A stretch of DNA of 64,000 nt from contig NC_052142.2 of NCBI RefSeq assembly GCF_016086655.4, positions 500,422-564,421 of the forward strand. Reading direction: 5' to 3'. This document shows, one piece after another, positions 47,453 to 59,919 of the stretch. The notes under the pieces were generated by a model that was given only the letters and a program-made list of their open reading frames with translations, did not search any database and had not been told where the DNA came from. Every line of letters starts with the position of its first letter. Position 1 is the first letter of the stretch. Position numbers and translations under genes: made by a program. Source of the stretch: Lepeophtheirus salmonis. Its lineage: Eukaryota > Arthropoda > Copepoda > Siphonostomatoida > Caligidae.

Positions 47453-48690
47453 ATATTCCAAGGACTACTAGAAGAAAAGGACTAGAGACAGAAAAAAAAA
47501 TTAGCAGACAGCTGCAGTCCCATCTTCATGTTTTATTCTTGTAAAGTTATATTTTACGGATGGAATTGTTTATGTTTTTTGGACCTTGGAAACTCGTATA
47601 TTGTTGTTCTTAGCCTAAAATGTTCGAGAATATTACACGTACGAAGACGGAAAAGCTTAATCCATTCCTCTATCTTAATTTCATCTTGAAATGAGGATGG
47701 GATTCTTCTTCAGAGTCCTCATAAAAAGGAGGGATGCAATAAGTCAAATTTAACTCTCAAATCCCAGGTATGAATCACAATTCATTTCATGGGTAGAGGA
47801 TCCCATTCAAAAAGGAGGACTCTCTTATCTTCATACGGCGGGATTATAGGATTGTATCAAATATATCACTCATTCAGTCACTTATTTTCTAGAGACATCG
47901 ACCGGATTCAGGATCCATATCTAAGTTTTCATACGACTTGATTAACATCCAAAGTGTATTCACACAAGAAGTATCGAGTTATTTTTGAGCAATATCTACA
48001 ATAATGCCGTCGGAATTATACAATTGTAAAATTCAATTAGACAAACGAAATTTTTATAAGGGTTAAAATCATTATTAATATTCCTAATGAAATAAATCGT
48101 CATATTAATCCCCACAATTCAATTTTGGAATCCTTTTTACTCTTTATTTTTCATTTAAATAGAAGTTATTTATATATTTTTTTGAAAATTGTCATTTACT
48201 TCAGGGACTTTACTTTAATTTACTTTGCCATGCACTTGAAAATTTAATCTAAATATAAAACGATCAAAGTTAAGATCTTCGCCACATTCAACGTCAAGAA
48301 TTTTCAGGGTGTATAGGATTTCTGCTATTAGTTTTAAAATATTATAGTTAGTTAAAATATTCTTTTGGACTTTTTCTTGAAGATATAATTATCCTGATTT
48401 ATATATTTCAATACTAAAATAAAAGATGAACGATTTAAAAGTACATTTTTGTTGTTCATGAACGATTTTTTGGAAGATCAGACCTATTTTTTTAATGTCT
48501 GAAAATATTGAACAACGAAATGTACACAATAAGAAAAGTATTCACTCTAGTGGGGATTTTTTTAGACTTTGATGCACAGTAACTACTACGTCATTCTGGA
48601 ACAAAACAATAGAGCATAAGCGTTGTTTACTTATATTCGTTCGTAAACTCGGTTCGACAGAGTAGCGCAGCATCGTGGAAAAATAATATA
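47453..48690. other. No recognisable gene
   Basis: No domain, no transposon end. A GAGGATGGGATTC..GAGGACTC stretch at 47690-47830 is less AT-rich but shows no long open frame. Confidence 0.4.
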
Positions 48691-48959
48691 ACTCCCGGAA
48701 TAAAAATTATGATTTTTTTTTAGTTAAAACATTTCTTGCTACACTTCATATAAAACATATAATCAGTAGTAGCACATGTAAAAATAACTAACTTTTGGTG
48801 CCCTCGCAATAGTTCACCATATTAAATATTTTACTATAATCCGTGCTGAACGTCTTCTAGGGATAGTGCATTATTCAGTCATTCCCTGATATTAATTAAA
48901 AACTGGAGAAGATGGAGACAGAATGTCCTTGAAAAGGTTGAATATTGTTTAAAAGCTAT

Positions 48960-49225
48960 GACCATTCAATAATAAATTTAGGACATTCGAAAAACAAATG
49001 AGGCGGTTTTTTATCACTTAAACCACACCCACGACATAGTTCATGGTGCATGAGGCGATAATGTCGTCGTAGGAGAGATTGCCCTGTGATAAAATGAACC
49101 ATGGGTGCTTCTACCTCCGAAGTCTAAATCTTGACAGTACCGCACGGCTTTCACGCCAATAGCCAAGATTCGACCAAAGCGTCTGTCATTTGTCTATGTA
49201 ATGGGCGAAAACTTCTTTCTAAGAG
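48960..49225 (-). pseudogene. LINE C-terminal fragment with CCHC-like motif
   Basis: Minus-strand code VHFITGQSLLRRHYRLMHHE continues with LCRGCGLSDKKPPHLFFECP, a C-x2-C..H-x4-C motif that ends many I/R1/jockey-group LINE ORF2 proteins after the reverse transcriptase/RNase H part (family knowledge). Upstream, in another frame, TLWSNLGYWRESRAVLSRF fits the usual spacer. Frameshift near 49115. No reverse transcriptase remains here, and a hAT copy lies just beyond. Confidence 0.65.
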
Positions 49226-49261
49226 GTAACCGAGGAATTCCTACGATTCGGGTAGAGGGTT

Positions 49262-49806
49262 GATTAATTTAATGATGGTTCCTCGGGAACCAATATCTTT
49301 ACCCTTGTATTTCTCCATAAATTTTTTGAACGTAGAGGATTAGCAATGGATAAGGTTATATTACATGCAATAAGCATCGTTGTGAGATCAAAGTTAAAGT
49401 CTGACTTGATGTATTCATCGTCAAATTGATTTTATAGATGAATATCCATACTCTTGTTATGAGTTAAGGATAATGAGTGGCGTGTAATTCTAGACAGGGG
49501 ACTAAAGGCACATTTATATCGACAAATCCGACAAACTATCTGTTTCTCATCCGGTAAGTATTTTCCAAATTCCTGGGCCTCCATTTTCATAAATCCAGAC
49601 AGAAGGCGACGTCATTTTGGGGATTTTATTCAGTTCTCTATCAACTATCACCATCTGATATTATATTAATATTGAATAATAAAGGCGGGAATGATAACGT
49701 TCATGATTGATAGAAGAAGATGTATATTATTTAATCAATGATGCCATAAGTAATTCTTCTTTTCTTCTCGCACGCTTTTCTATTCTTACCAAAATTATCA
49801 CCCTTA
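49262..49806 (-). mobile_element. hAT element copy D, truncated
   Basis: The left terminal repeat of the family ends at 49806 (inverted: TAAGGGTGATAATTTTGG), followed on the minus strand by the same untranslated region and the BED-finger ORF start (about 49580), with small differences. The copy is cut at about 49262, inside the region coding for ..RGTIIKLM, next to the LINE fragment. Confidence 0.8.
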
Positions 49807-49814
49807 ATTATAGG

Positions 49815-51430
49815 ATATGAAAAGGGGCCCTTGATACTCTGGGAAGTGTTGGTAATGATCCACTTTTTGTACCAGTTGTTTACTTTTACCACTGGGGTGT
49901 ATTATAATATATTAGAAAGGGTTTTTATACATAGGACAGTGATAGAAATAGGTTTTGATCCCTTTTAGGGACCAGCTGTCCACCTGCACAACCTGTTGGC
50001 CGAGGTATATTTTGCAAAATAGAATTAAGTCTCTCGTGAAAATTTCTTATGATACAATAGTTTGATTATGTGAAAAATATATCTATTTTAATGAAAATAT
50101 ACCAGAATATCAAATTGTGTCATAATCAAATCCTTAACGATCAAATTGTTTAGCATTGAATTGTTTAAGATCAAATTACCCAGAATCATTTCACCTGACG
50201 GTGTAAATGAAGTTAAAATTAACTTGACCCCTCTATTGGAAATTTAATTAATTGTATGGGCATTATGCACTTCTTAAGATCATCAGGATGTGTAGTGTCT
50301 TGACGAGGGAGAGGAGAAGGAAACTCTTTGTAAGGAGGAGACATAAACTGTTTATAACGATGAATCCAGGATGACCGAGAGAAATGAGGTGAAGGAATGG
50401 CGTGGAGGAATAAGGCAATACTTATTTAAAGGAACATGTGTATTCTTTATAATACAAAACCCTACTCTAATAAATACATAAAATACAAGACTATTTATAC
50501 TAGGTAAAACACTGTACTTTAATACAAATATATATATAAAAGAAATTAAGAGAAGAGAAGAACAAGGAGGAAGGAAATACGAATACATTACAGGATGTCA
50601 CTGCACTCCAAGGTTTTCTTCCAGCAAGGCTTATAATTCCATCAGAATAACTGTTATCACATACTTCTAAAGATCACACTAATACAGAGTTACCAGCTAA
50701 GTGTGAGAGATGATACCCGAACCACTGAAGGACCGATCATACAGGAGACTACCACTAGTCGCACACGCTGCCATGTCCTGAGCAATACTCAACCTGAATT
50801 TTTTGTACTATTAATTATTTCCCACTCCTATTATGTTAAGGTCTCATTTCATTTAGTTTATGTTTTTACAAAAAAAAACAATGTTGAGTTATATACTCTA
50901 AAATTGTTCGATATATTACTTATACTTATTTTTATGTGTTGATGAGATTCCGTGTTTCTTTACTATATGATTTCAGATATATATTCGTAAATAATGAGAT
51001 CACTCGTGTCTGAGTGTTAAGAGTAAGATAAAGCATCGATGAAAACACCCTGATCATGACTCTTGATCAATGCTTGGGTATGTAAGTGGAGGAGGTACGG
51101 ACTGAAAACAAAAGGAAAGTTTTTTTAACTCCAACACAAGACGAAAGATGACCAATCAGATCCGTTGACCACTAAGGAGTAACAAAGAAAAACTCCTTCG
51201 ATTTATGTTATTGATCCAAAACTTGATTAATAGTCCATTAGGTAGATGAATAAAATACTATATATCCTGGGATATTCTATACAAGAATACTAAAGTTGCA
51301 TTTTAAATTAGCATCTGAAGTTTTGTAAAACAAAAATAGTACAACACATTTTTCTTAAATAAATTTATTCATACTTATACATATTTTTTACAGGAATATT
51401 TATCCATCTTCCAATTCAATTCAATTTCTT
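49815..51430. other. No recognisable gene
   Basis: Short frames (50352-50588 minus, 50703-50942 plus) have no family motif. Confidence 0.35.
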
Positions 51431-51454
51431 TCAGTAATCGCCTACTCTACAGGA

Positions 51455-51976
51455 ATGAGTTACTACAGTCACTTCAAATGTTTATATTTTTCTCTTGGAC
51501 CCCCTCTTGATCAAATAAACTATAAAAATGAGTCTTTAACTAATGAGGACAAGTTATTCCTCTTATTGATGAAGTTACGCCAAAACGAAGATTATATTAT
51601 GATTGGTATGATGTTTAAAATGCACTGTATATCAGTCGGAAAAATCTTTAGAACATGGTTGAACTTTATGTATTATCAATTTAATGAATTTGATCTGTTC
51701 TTGTCGAATGCCATCATAGACCTCTACATGCCAGAGGACTTTTAGTCGAAATTCCCAAATACAAGAATGATCTTGGATGCCCTTGAGGTAAAAATCAACA
51801 AACCAAGTAATGTTGCAGATCAAAGAGCAACATATAAATCCTACAAGAACAGTAATACGGTAAAAGTAAGAATTAGTCAGAGAGGTATGGTCACCAACAT
51901 ATCACCTGTGTATGATGGCTCCTGTAGTGATCGCCAAATAATCGAAATATCAGACATTATAATGTTGCAATATTGA
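51455..51976 (+). pseudogene. DDE_Tnp_4-type (ISL2EU/Harbinger-like) transposase fragment
   Basis: One frame across 51455-51976, broken only by TAG at 51743-51745. SLTNEDKLFLLLMKLRQNED, then SVGKIFRTWLNFMYYQF and DLYMPEDF form the helix-turn-helix region that precedes DDE_Tnp_4 domains (usual wording LSxEDQLFLTLMKLR..VSRIFxTWI). After the stop come FPNTRMILDALEVKINKPSN, where the usual IIDxTEI gives the first catalytic Asp, and VYDGSCSDRQIIE with the second. The third acidic residue lies beyond the TGA at 51974 and is not found. A THAP finger, common in such proteins, is not visible upstream. Confidence 0.78.
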
Positions 51977-51979
51977 GAA

Positions 51980-54480
51980 AAAAGTATCCCAGGTTGTTTT
52001 TATGTAACATATTTAAAACCATTAGAGTAAATGGAGATACAAGTTTTAAATTTAGTTGCGTTCTTCGATCGCTAAGATCAATCTTCAATAATTAAAGACG
52101 GAATGACGGAAGTTTTTTAAAAATTAGGATATGTATAAAACTCAAAATCAATGTAGTTTTATAAGGGTTTTCTAACGTAAACATTCAAAATGTTATTAAA
52201 CTATTTTTTTAATGCGATGAATTTGTCCTTCAAAAATAAAGTATTGACTTCATTATGTATTTGTACAAGATAATTATGTAGTAAACTTCATTTAAAGAAT
52301 TAATTAATATAAAATAGTATTATTCGATTCATCTTTGGATATAAATGTGACTAATTTATAAATTCGGTAGAGTTGAGGGTATTTTCTCAATGAGTAAAAT
52401 GGAATTTATTATAATGGTTGTATTTAGAGCCAAGATCACAAAATATTATTCCTAACTATAAATTAAGGAAAAATTTATTTTTACATGTGTTTATTTTTAA
52501 TGAAATTGTTTACATTAATTTTTTATTTTAGGGACTGAGAGTTTAAATATAATTCCTAGAATATTTTTCAAATAGTTTATTGGGGATGAATTTATATTAT
52601 TAGGGCATCCTGGCTACAAATCAGCAGCCATTTTAAAATTTACAACTCCAAATCATAGAAAAATATACATATTCTGTCTTCCGAACCGAATCAGCCATAA
52701 TTATTATTTTATGGGAATTATCTGTACATAATTAGTAGTAAATTACATTATTTGGATCCTTTTAAGCTCATTAATAAGAATATAGAAAATGGTTAGAGTC
52801 CGACTGATGTTTCGAATGGGTTTTATTTCGGCTCCAAATATAAGAATCCTGTTCATTTCAATGATTGAATTAAATTATTTATGAAATATTAATGGTGGAA
52901 TATTTTTTATTATTTGCATACAACTTATTCTAATTCCAAATCCATTCAACTCCAAACAACCTTACGAACTCCAGGGTCAATTAAGTGTAATTATTTAAAA
53001 TTTGATTAATTTGATCCTTCTAAACAAATAAATTGAGGATATGAGTAATTGATAGTCTGTATGAAGTTTCTATCCCTTTCTGTCCGGAAACTAACATAAG
53101 TACATTAGCATCGTTATTAATTAATTAAAATATTATTGAAAGATCAATGGAGGATATAATATTTCATATTATTTATATGAAACTTACAACATAATCATAT
53201 ACAAACTTGATTTGAAGAGGCCACTTTTTTTAAGAGTAAATTCATCATTTTAAATAACTAGTTTGATAATGTACTTCAAGTTTACTTTAGAAAATATAAA
53301 AAATCAATCCATAATTTTTTCCTCAAAAACAATATTTTAGGATTTTAAATATTATCCCATAATGAAAGTGTTTGTTGAATGTTGATAATTATAGACAAAC
53401 TATGAACGAATTTTTAGTAAAACACTACCTAAAAATGGCTATAACTAATGTATTAAAAGTATATATGTTAATGTATATATTTACACAAATTACAAAAAGA
53501 ATCTTTTTAAAAGTTCACAAACTCAAAGACACTAAAAATAAAGAATTTATTAATTTAAAAATGTCTCAGTACATAATTATATACTATATTTAAAAAAAAA
53601 AAATTATATCAAAGGCAGTTAATTAATTTATAAGAAACTAGATAGTTTAATGATAGATGACATCCTAAACTTTATTATATAAAATCAAATAATTAAAATT
53701 AACCTTATTAAATCATAAATTTACACCAAATTAAAATGAACAAACTTTAATTTGCCTAAAAAACAAGTCTTTGTTTGAATGAGATTACTCATATCTGTAA
53801 CTCAAAAACAAATAAAATATAAAACATTTATCAGACTGATTTTTTTCATTGTAAAATATCCTAAACTACAGAATCAAATATATATATATATATATATAAT
53901 TTGAAAATTATGATTATGCAAAACAATCCATAAAATTAATTATTACATAAAAAAATAAGAAATTCATATTTTTTTTTGCCTTCAATTATTTTTAAGGTTT
54001 TAACCTTTTTTAACTTTCTTTTAACTGTATATTACGACCCTGTAATTATGCTTATATTGAGTAGTCAAACAACAATTTCTTATGAAATATATTTGTCAAA
54101 TTATGATTTAAAGACTTATCACCATAAAACTATATAAAACTATAACATGTTTTTGGAGGGTAATCCCTCATTGCAGTTCGAAAAAATAGGAGTTTCTTAA
54201 TTATCGAAAAAATAAAGAGTTTCTTAATTATTTCAAATTATTTTTAGATAACCTAAGCAATAAACCACACATGAATCATTACTCGGTACTTAGTAAGTTT
54301 TAAAAAAAAATTAGTTAATATGCCAAATCAAAGATTGTTATTTTTTTTTCCGTGTAAATTTATCATGAACTTGCTCATACGAAACATTAATTTACATATA
54401 TTACGTACAAAAAATAGAATCCTTATAACCCGTAAATATTCAAATAATACATTGATTAAATTAACAATGTAGTCTAAAAT
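51980..54480. other. No recognisable gene; (TA)n run
   Basis: Highly AT-rich. A TA microsatellite of about 20 bases lies at 53879-53899. The frame 53372-53593 (73 codons) has no motif. Confidence 0.45.
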
Positions 54481-54492
54481 TTTTATAATCAA

Positions 54493-55393
54493 TTAAACTA
54501 AAGTCTCGTTTCTAATAAAATCAGAAGCTATATTCTCCAACAAAGATTCCCCAAGTAAAAAGTCTTCTTTTGTTTTTATAACGTGATTAACTTTTGTTAA
54601 ATTGTCTGGACTACTACTATGATTAGAACTAGAAGATAATAAGGTAGAGCCACTAGGCCACGAATCTAAGAAGCTTTTGTCCCAAAGAAAGGGAGAGAGA
54701 ATACCAGTATCTGACGGTCGCCACACATTGGAAGAATATTTAGAATACCCTAAAGGTGAACATTTTTTACTAGATGAAATGCCATCCCATGGCAAAAACA
54801 CCCCATCAGGCGACTCTGGAGTGATAACAGCCTGTGTACGATTTTCAGAATGACCATTCTTCATAGTCTTAACTGTACTTTGCAGTATGACCCACTGTAT
54901 GGTTTGTTTCTCTTTTTCAGACATTGAATCATCTGGACAAACTAATAACCTAGGAAGCACGGACGAGCTGGCATTCTTTTGCAATTCTGTGAACTTACTA
55001 AAAAGAGATGAGAGAAATTTAAAAAATGATAAAAAATATTTACCTAGTGAGGTCAGGATTACAATTGTTGCCACCGTCTGCAACAGCACTAGCAAAAGCT
55101 TTATCACTATCCGGAGTTTGAGCAAATTTATGGTTCAAATCATCTACAGTCCATCTTTCAGGGTTAAAATAAGTTGACAAAGAAGATATATCTCCAACAT
55201 TTGTATCGTATACGAAAGTCTATTGCGAAAAGTTATAATGAAAAATGAACAAATAATTTAAATTCTCAAATAGTACTTCAAAAGTTACAGATCCCCTATG
55301 CAGATAACTAAGAATTTGAGACTTCCTCCTTGTCCATGGAATTTGAATAGCGTCTTCTTGAACAGGAATTAAATCGCCAGGGTGAACCAACAT
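54493..55393 (-). CDS. Unrecognised Ser-rich protein gene with small introns (about 261 aa, 5' end uncertain)
   Basis: Exons on the minus strand: 55393-55289 (MLVHPGDLIPVQEDAIQIPW), 55219-55044 (TFVYDTNVGDISSLSTYF, ending NNCNPDLTS) and 54997-54493 (KFTELQKNASSSVLPRLL to FIRNETLV). The second intron is 46 bp, GTAAAT..TTTTTAG, and the first about 70 bp; phases fit. A longer first exon ending GTTTFE-like at another GT (55273) is also possible. The C-terminal half is rich in Ser, Pro, Asn and Asp and looks disordered. A TTTTTCAG just before the ATG suggests that this exon may be internal and the gene extends beyond. No known domain or family recognised; the intact frame over three exons favours a host gene. 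Confidence 0.6.
54998..55043 (-). other. 46-bp intron
   Basis: GTAAAT start, T-rich centre and TTTTTAG end, joining two open frames in phase 2. Confidence 0.6.
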
Positions 55394-55639
55394 TATGGCA
55401 ACAACTGAAAAATAACTGACTGATAAATAAAAAGAACTTTAATATACGTTACAAACATATTAACACGTTGAAACGATATTTGTTATTCAAATATATTTAT
55501 AGTGATACGACAATTACTTAAAAATCTAAAAAAGTAATAATTTTTTTCCCAATTAATATATTCTTTAATTTTAAAGTTTTTGAATTCAATTTTTGTAGAT
55601 TTTTATGCACATCGAATACAATCGAATGTATTTTGGGCA

Positions 55640-56010
55640 TGTTAAAAAAAAGAAACCGTAATTTAAATTGATAACCCTGACAATTTGAATACTGTTTTGG
55701 AGAAGAACAGCTTGGTTGTCATACCGTTTCATTAGAAAAGCTACAATCAGCTGAGACGTGGGAGGATAAGAAAAAGGAAATAAACAAGGACATTGGTAAA
55801 AATTATTCCGATTTCGATCCTCAATTCCACCATTGACTCACAATTATAACTCTGCCACAAATGTTCAAGGGTACTGTCCGTATTTTATGAGCGCACACGA
55901 ATGTTCAATCAGGTTTTGAATATAATTGAATGGAGTAGAAATGGAAGTTCACTACTGAGGAGTTAAATAATAATGGCAACCGCTGAGGAAAGAAAAAAAT
56001 CTTGATATTA
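55640..56010 (+). repeat. Dispersed hAT-left-end repeat, long copy
   Basis: GGGCATGTTAAAAAAAAGAA, TTGATAACCCTGACAATTTG, GTTTCATTAGAAAAGCTACA, TTCAATCAGGTTTTGAATAT and the start ATGGCAACCGCTGAGGAAAG (MATAEERKK) are all present, making this the clearest copy. It lies just upstream of the gene at 54493-55393, in opposite orientation. Confidence 0.7.
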
Positions 56011-58015
56011 CTAAAAAATAAACCAGATTTTCATCACTATATATATAGATAGAACAAATATGGCAATGGAAGATGACACTCTTTTTGCAATTGCAACCTG
56101 AACAGTGTTCTTCATTTTCTTAAGCTGTTAACATTATTCTTGAAGGGGCAACATATAAGAATAAAGTAATCACTTATGGTGAAAGATACAGAGTTAGTCT
56201 GAGGATTAGTTGCAGAGTTGTCAGTGTAAGTCCTTATTGGACTCGGAGTAAAATTGAGGATCGACATCTTTGTATTTTATGTCTATATCATTTATAGATA
56301 CAGAGTAGGATTTGTGCTTATTTCCTTCATATCAAAGCTGATTATAGTAAACAAAAGTCTTCTTTTCAGAATTTAGATGTTTATTTTTCAAAGATATTGA
56401 ACAACTGAGATATGTGGTGAGTCAATTAGAAATTACACTTGAGTAAAAATCAAGTTATTGAGAAATTTGCACTTAATAAATATTAACTGCCAAATAGATT
56501 ATAGGCGTAGGTGTTCCATTATGGGATTTATGTTCAAATTGGATGGATGGGATGAGATACTCAAGAGTATTAGCTATAATTTAGAGCCTTCCCTTAATTT
56601 ATGTGACCCTAATTGGCCCTGCTATGATCTTTTGTAATTGGTCATATTCATAGCCTAAAATATTTCTTAATATTTACTAAACCGGAGTTGTCATAAAAAT
56701 AAAGTAAGTTGATTCGATCTAGCTTTACTCCCAGAGGAACAATATTATTATTATTTCTAGAAAACCTAATGATGAGCATGGTGTTTTTATTGTTTGAAGG
56801 TTACATTCTCATTTGGACTTCAAAGGTGTTGGTTTTTCAAGTCATTGGAGTAAATAGATACCAAGAATATGTTCAATCATGCCAGGATTTTGGTAACTAA
56901 AAAATATTGTTAAAAAATACATTTATAAAGTATTGGAATATAGCATGTCCACAAATAGGAACTATGGGAAGACGGAGTGATGTGTGCCATATATCTTACA
57001 ATAATTCGGAAACTCTTGCCTCCTTGTTTAGGGAATCCATCATTAAAAAATTCTTTAGACGATTGAACATTAAAAATTAATATTTCCATAAAAAATCATT
57101 TGGTTTGTGTACAAATGGAAAGAAAAACTACAACACACGAGTCAGTTATGCTTAATACAATAAGGATGAAGTTCAATTCTTGACAATGTACTTTTCTGAG
57201 GTTAAGTCCATTAAGCTCACAAAAGAAAATGCTCACTTCTTATGTTTATCGAATCACTTGGAACAATATATACGTAAGGAAATCTGAATTCTCAATAATC
57301 ATAAACAATATTCCATATAAATTTTCTTCTTTGATTAAACAAAGATCGATGACTCAAAAGTAATATATATTTATTTGAACTTATAGTAAAGAACGTATAA
57401 CATCAAAGGGATGATTAAGAAGAAGTTTTACCCAATAATATCCCAATAATCGTCATTTGCTTCTGGAAATTACTAAAATAAAGGAACTTAAAGGTAAAAG
57501 GTCTGTAAGTCCCTTCAATTTTCTTCCTCTCTTCAACTTCCGTTTTATTACTTTAATCCGTCGTTAATGTTGATAGTTCTGTGTAATTAATATCACCCCG
57601 GGGTGCAAAAAAAAACCTTCTGTCAAAAATAAAAATCTAATATAATGAATTATCCAGCTTAGAAAACGTCAAGGAAATCATAAACGCAAAAACATCGTCT
57701 CATCTGCTTCAATAAGCACTTACTACATGCTTAGAATTAAGAAATTGTGGGGATTTAAGCCTCTCTCAAGATTCAAAGATTTTGTAAATAAGTGGACTGT
57801 ATAACTTCCTCTATAATAAAACACAAAATAAGGTTAACACATGTGTATATGGTTTGAGTTTTATATCTCGAATGGATAATATGAAAAAACCTTCAAGCTT
57901 TTGGATGGAAACAACAGGGGAATCTATCATCAATTATACTTTTTATTTCTATAATTAATGTTTCTATTTCTCAAATTGTCAGTCGATTTCATTGCACTGC
58001 AATTCTGAATTGTGT
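56011..58015. other. No gene; minor repeat piece
   Basis: At about 56195-56260 a phrase (CTGAGGATTAGTTGCAGAGT..GTAAGTCCTTATTGGA) also appears at 37908-37955 and at 63970-64000, marking a second short dispersed repeat. Otherwise nothing supported. Confidence 0.45.
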
Positions 58016-58029
58016 ATTAAATATGCTTA

Positions 58030-59060
58030 CCATTCTTTCCGTAACCCTGTTTGTCCAGGGTCCCTCTGCTTAGGAGAATTCCCAATCTATTGGGGAATCC
58101 CTATGAAAGGTTTCTGCTTGAATCTGATCAAACTTGACTTTAGGAAAGAGTTCCTTTAAATAGTTGTTTGCTTTTTGAAAATTTGTTGTTTTTTCTGAAG
58201 AAAACTTGGATGGTCTACCACAATTTCCAACAAATCGTCAAAATACCTAAAGGAAATCTAATGTTGAGCATGACCTTGCAAATTGTATGTCTATAGCTCT
58301 AGTGTGGAAACATTTAAGGAGTGCAAGCCAAATCTTTTGAGGTTCTTTATGCATTTGACAATCACTTTTGCATATAAAGGTCCCAAGTAGTCTACTCCAA
58401 CATTAGACAATGGAATTGGATTAATAATTCTCATAATTGGAAGTAGTGACATTTTTTGTGATTCAAACTTTATGTAACTCCATCTAGGTATTTTGCATGA
58501 TTTCACTATTGCTTTGACATATGACAAATTTTCTATGACCCAATACTTTTGTCTTAACTAATAAAAGTTTGTTTTTGATTGAAATACAGTGTCGATTGAG
58601 GAAGATTTAATATTTTTCTTTCTGCAGCCAGACTTTTAGTTAATATTTTAGGGCTTTTCAATTTATTTCAAGTCTTATAACTTCTTGATCTTTATCCCAT
58701 ATAACAGGCAAGTGTTTTAGACATAAACTTTTTGGTAAGTTATTTTTATTGTTAATCGCGCCTTTTTTTAAGTATTCTGATTTCAGATTTTAAGTACTTT
58801 TCTTGAGCCCTTTTTATAAGAATAAGTTCCGCCCACTGAATTTCTTCATTAGTCATTATTGATCTAAATGATTTGAGCTTTTTATCTCATACTCTTTGAC
58901 TTATTCTTTTGATTTGGATTAATATCCTTAAAATTTCGTACCCCTTACTTTGCTTTAATACTAATTGATCTATAAACTCAAGGCCGTCTTGTTCCTCTTT
59001 ATGAGATTCTGCATTTATTTTAAATATACTTATTTTTATATCTTGTATTCATTGTACATT
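58030..59060 (-). pseudogene. BEL/Pao retrotransposon integrase region
   Basis: In order on the minus strand: QWAELILIKRAQEKYLKSEI (about 58850) precedes the integrase; RQKYWVIENLSYVKAIVKSC is the HHCC-domain end; PLSNVGVDYLGPLYAKVIVK (about 58390) holds the first catalytic Asp; FVGNCGRPSKFSSEKTTNFQ (about 58200) is the second, where the usual SDNGTNF Asp is Glu; IDWEFS-stop-AEGPWTN and ERMVS (about 58080) is the end with the catalytic Glu. This is the order in BEL/Pao elements. At least two frame changes and a stop. The integrase would have inserted cDNA into the genome. No LTR seen. Confidence 0.8.
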
Positions 59061-59453
59061 TTCTGAAGTTATTTGATTGAAATAGATATCTATATCATTT
59101 TTTTATTGTAATCTATAGTTTTTATCTATTACCGAAGGATTGGAAGCATGTTATTTTGCCACAATTCTCTTTGTTTAAGAAGAAACATGGGACCGAACAA
59201 TCACATATTCTCTTTTATTTTTAATTTCTATAATTTGATAACTCTGATTGGTATATCTGCAGGATTAAGATACCTGGACAAAATCAGATAGATGAATCTT
59301 GATCATTGTCAAGTATTGACTATTCGTCGTTCTTCCCAGATTTTTTAGTTTCCCTTACCTCTCTGAACTCTCTGAAGATTGAGAAGGGAGTCTGTAAATT
59401 ATACTACATGTTTACTTGTGGCAATTCAAGATAAAATAAGGACGACCCAAAAA

Positions 59454-59910
59454 TTAACCATATAAAGGACCAACCAACACTACAGTCATGACCCGCTGTC
59501 GAGTGTCAGTAGTTTCGCCCAATGTAAGAAATGTATTCTTCCCCTCAAGTTTTTTTAAAATCTTGGTCAACAATACTTTACTTTGAGACTCCATTGACTT
59601 GGTGGTGGAGAAATAAGAGCGAATTACTTTTCCAGTGTAAATTTTCGTCAACTTAACGAAATTTGGATGATTAAGGATATGGATTGGAATATTGCAGGAG
59701 ACAAACATTTGAGTTATATCTTCTGTAAAATTGGAATGTTCATAATTGGAATTAATTATATGACTTGTATACAGTTCCAAATTCCTTTCGTGAATTTGGG
59801 TTTTATTGTGTTGTTCTACTTTGAACATCTTCTATACTATAGTTCCATAATTAAAAAGATGACATGCCAAAAATCTAGAATCCTCGTCGTAACACCATAT
59901 ATTTTTACAT
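59454..59910 (-). pseudogene. hAT transposase fragment (same superfamily as 18193 and 30676)
   Basis: Open frame 59828-59454: KVEQHNKTQIHERNLELYTS, NFTEDITQMFVSCNIPIHIL, NHPNFVKLTKIYTGKVIRS and KLEGKNTFLTLGETTDTRQR. These line up with SDLTKMLIACNIPLFIANHP of the 18193 ORF and with HIFIALDETTDNKE at 30676. The preceding text (RFLACHLFNYG, about 59880-59850) is a degenerate BED finger whose second Cys is Phe. DETTD reads GETTD, losing the first catalytic Asp. The rest of the catalytic domain is absent. Confidence 0.7.
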
Positions 59911-59919
59911 AAATTATAA

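Noticed and set aside
53879..53899. TA dinucleotide run as a possible origin or boundary
   Set aside because: Ordinary microsatellite in AT-rich DNA.
54887..55177. Plus-strand 96-codon frame
   Set aside because: Antisense to two exons and the 46-bp intron of the minus-strand gene; no independent support.
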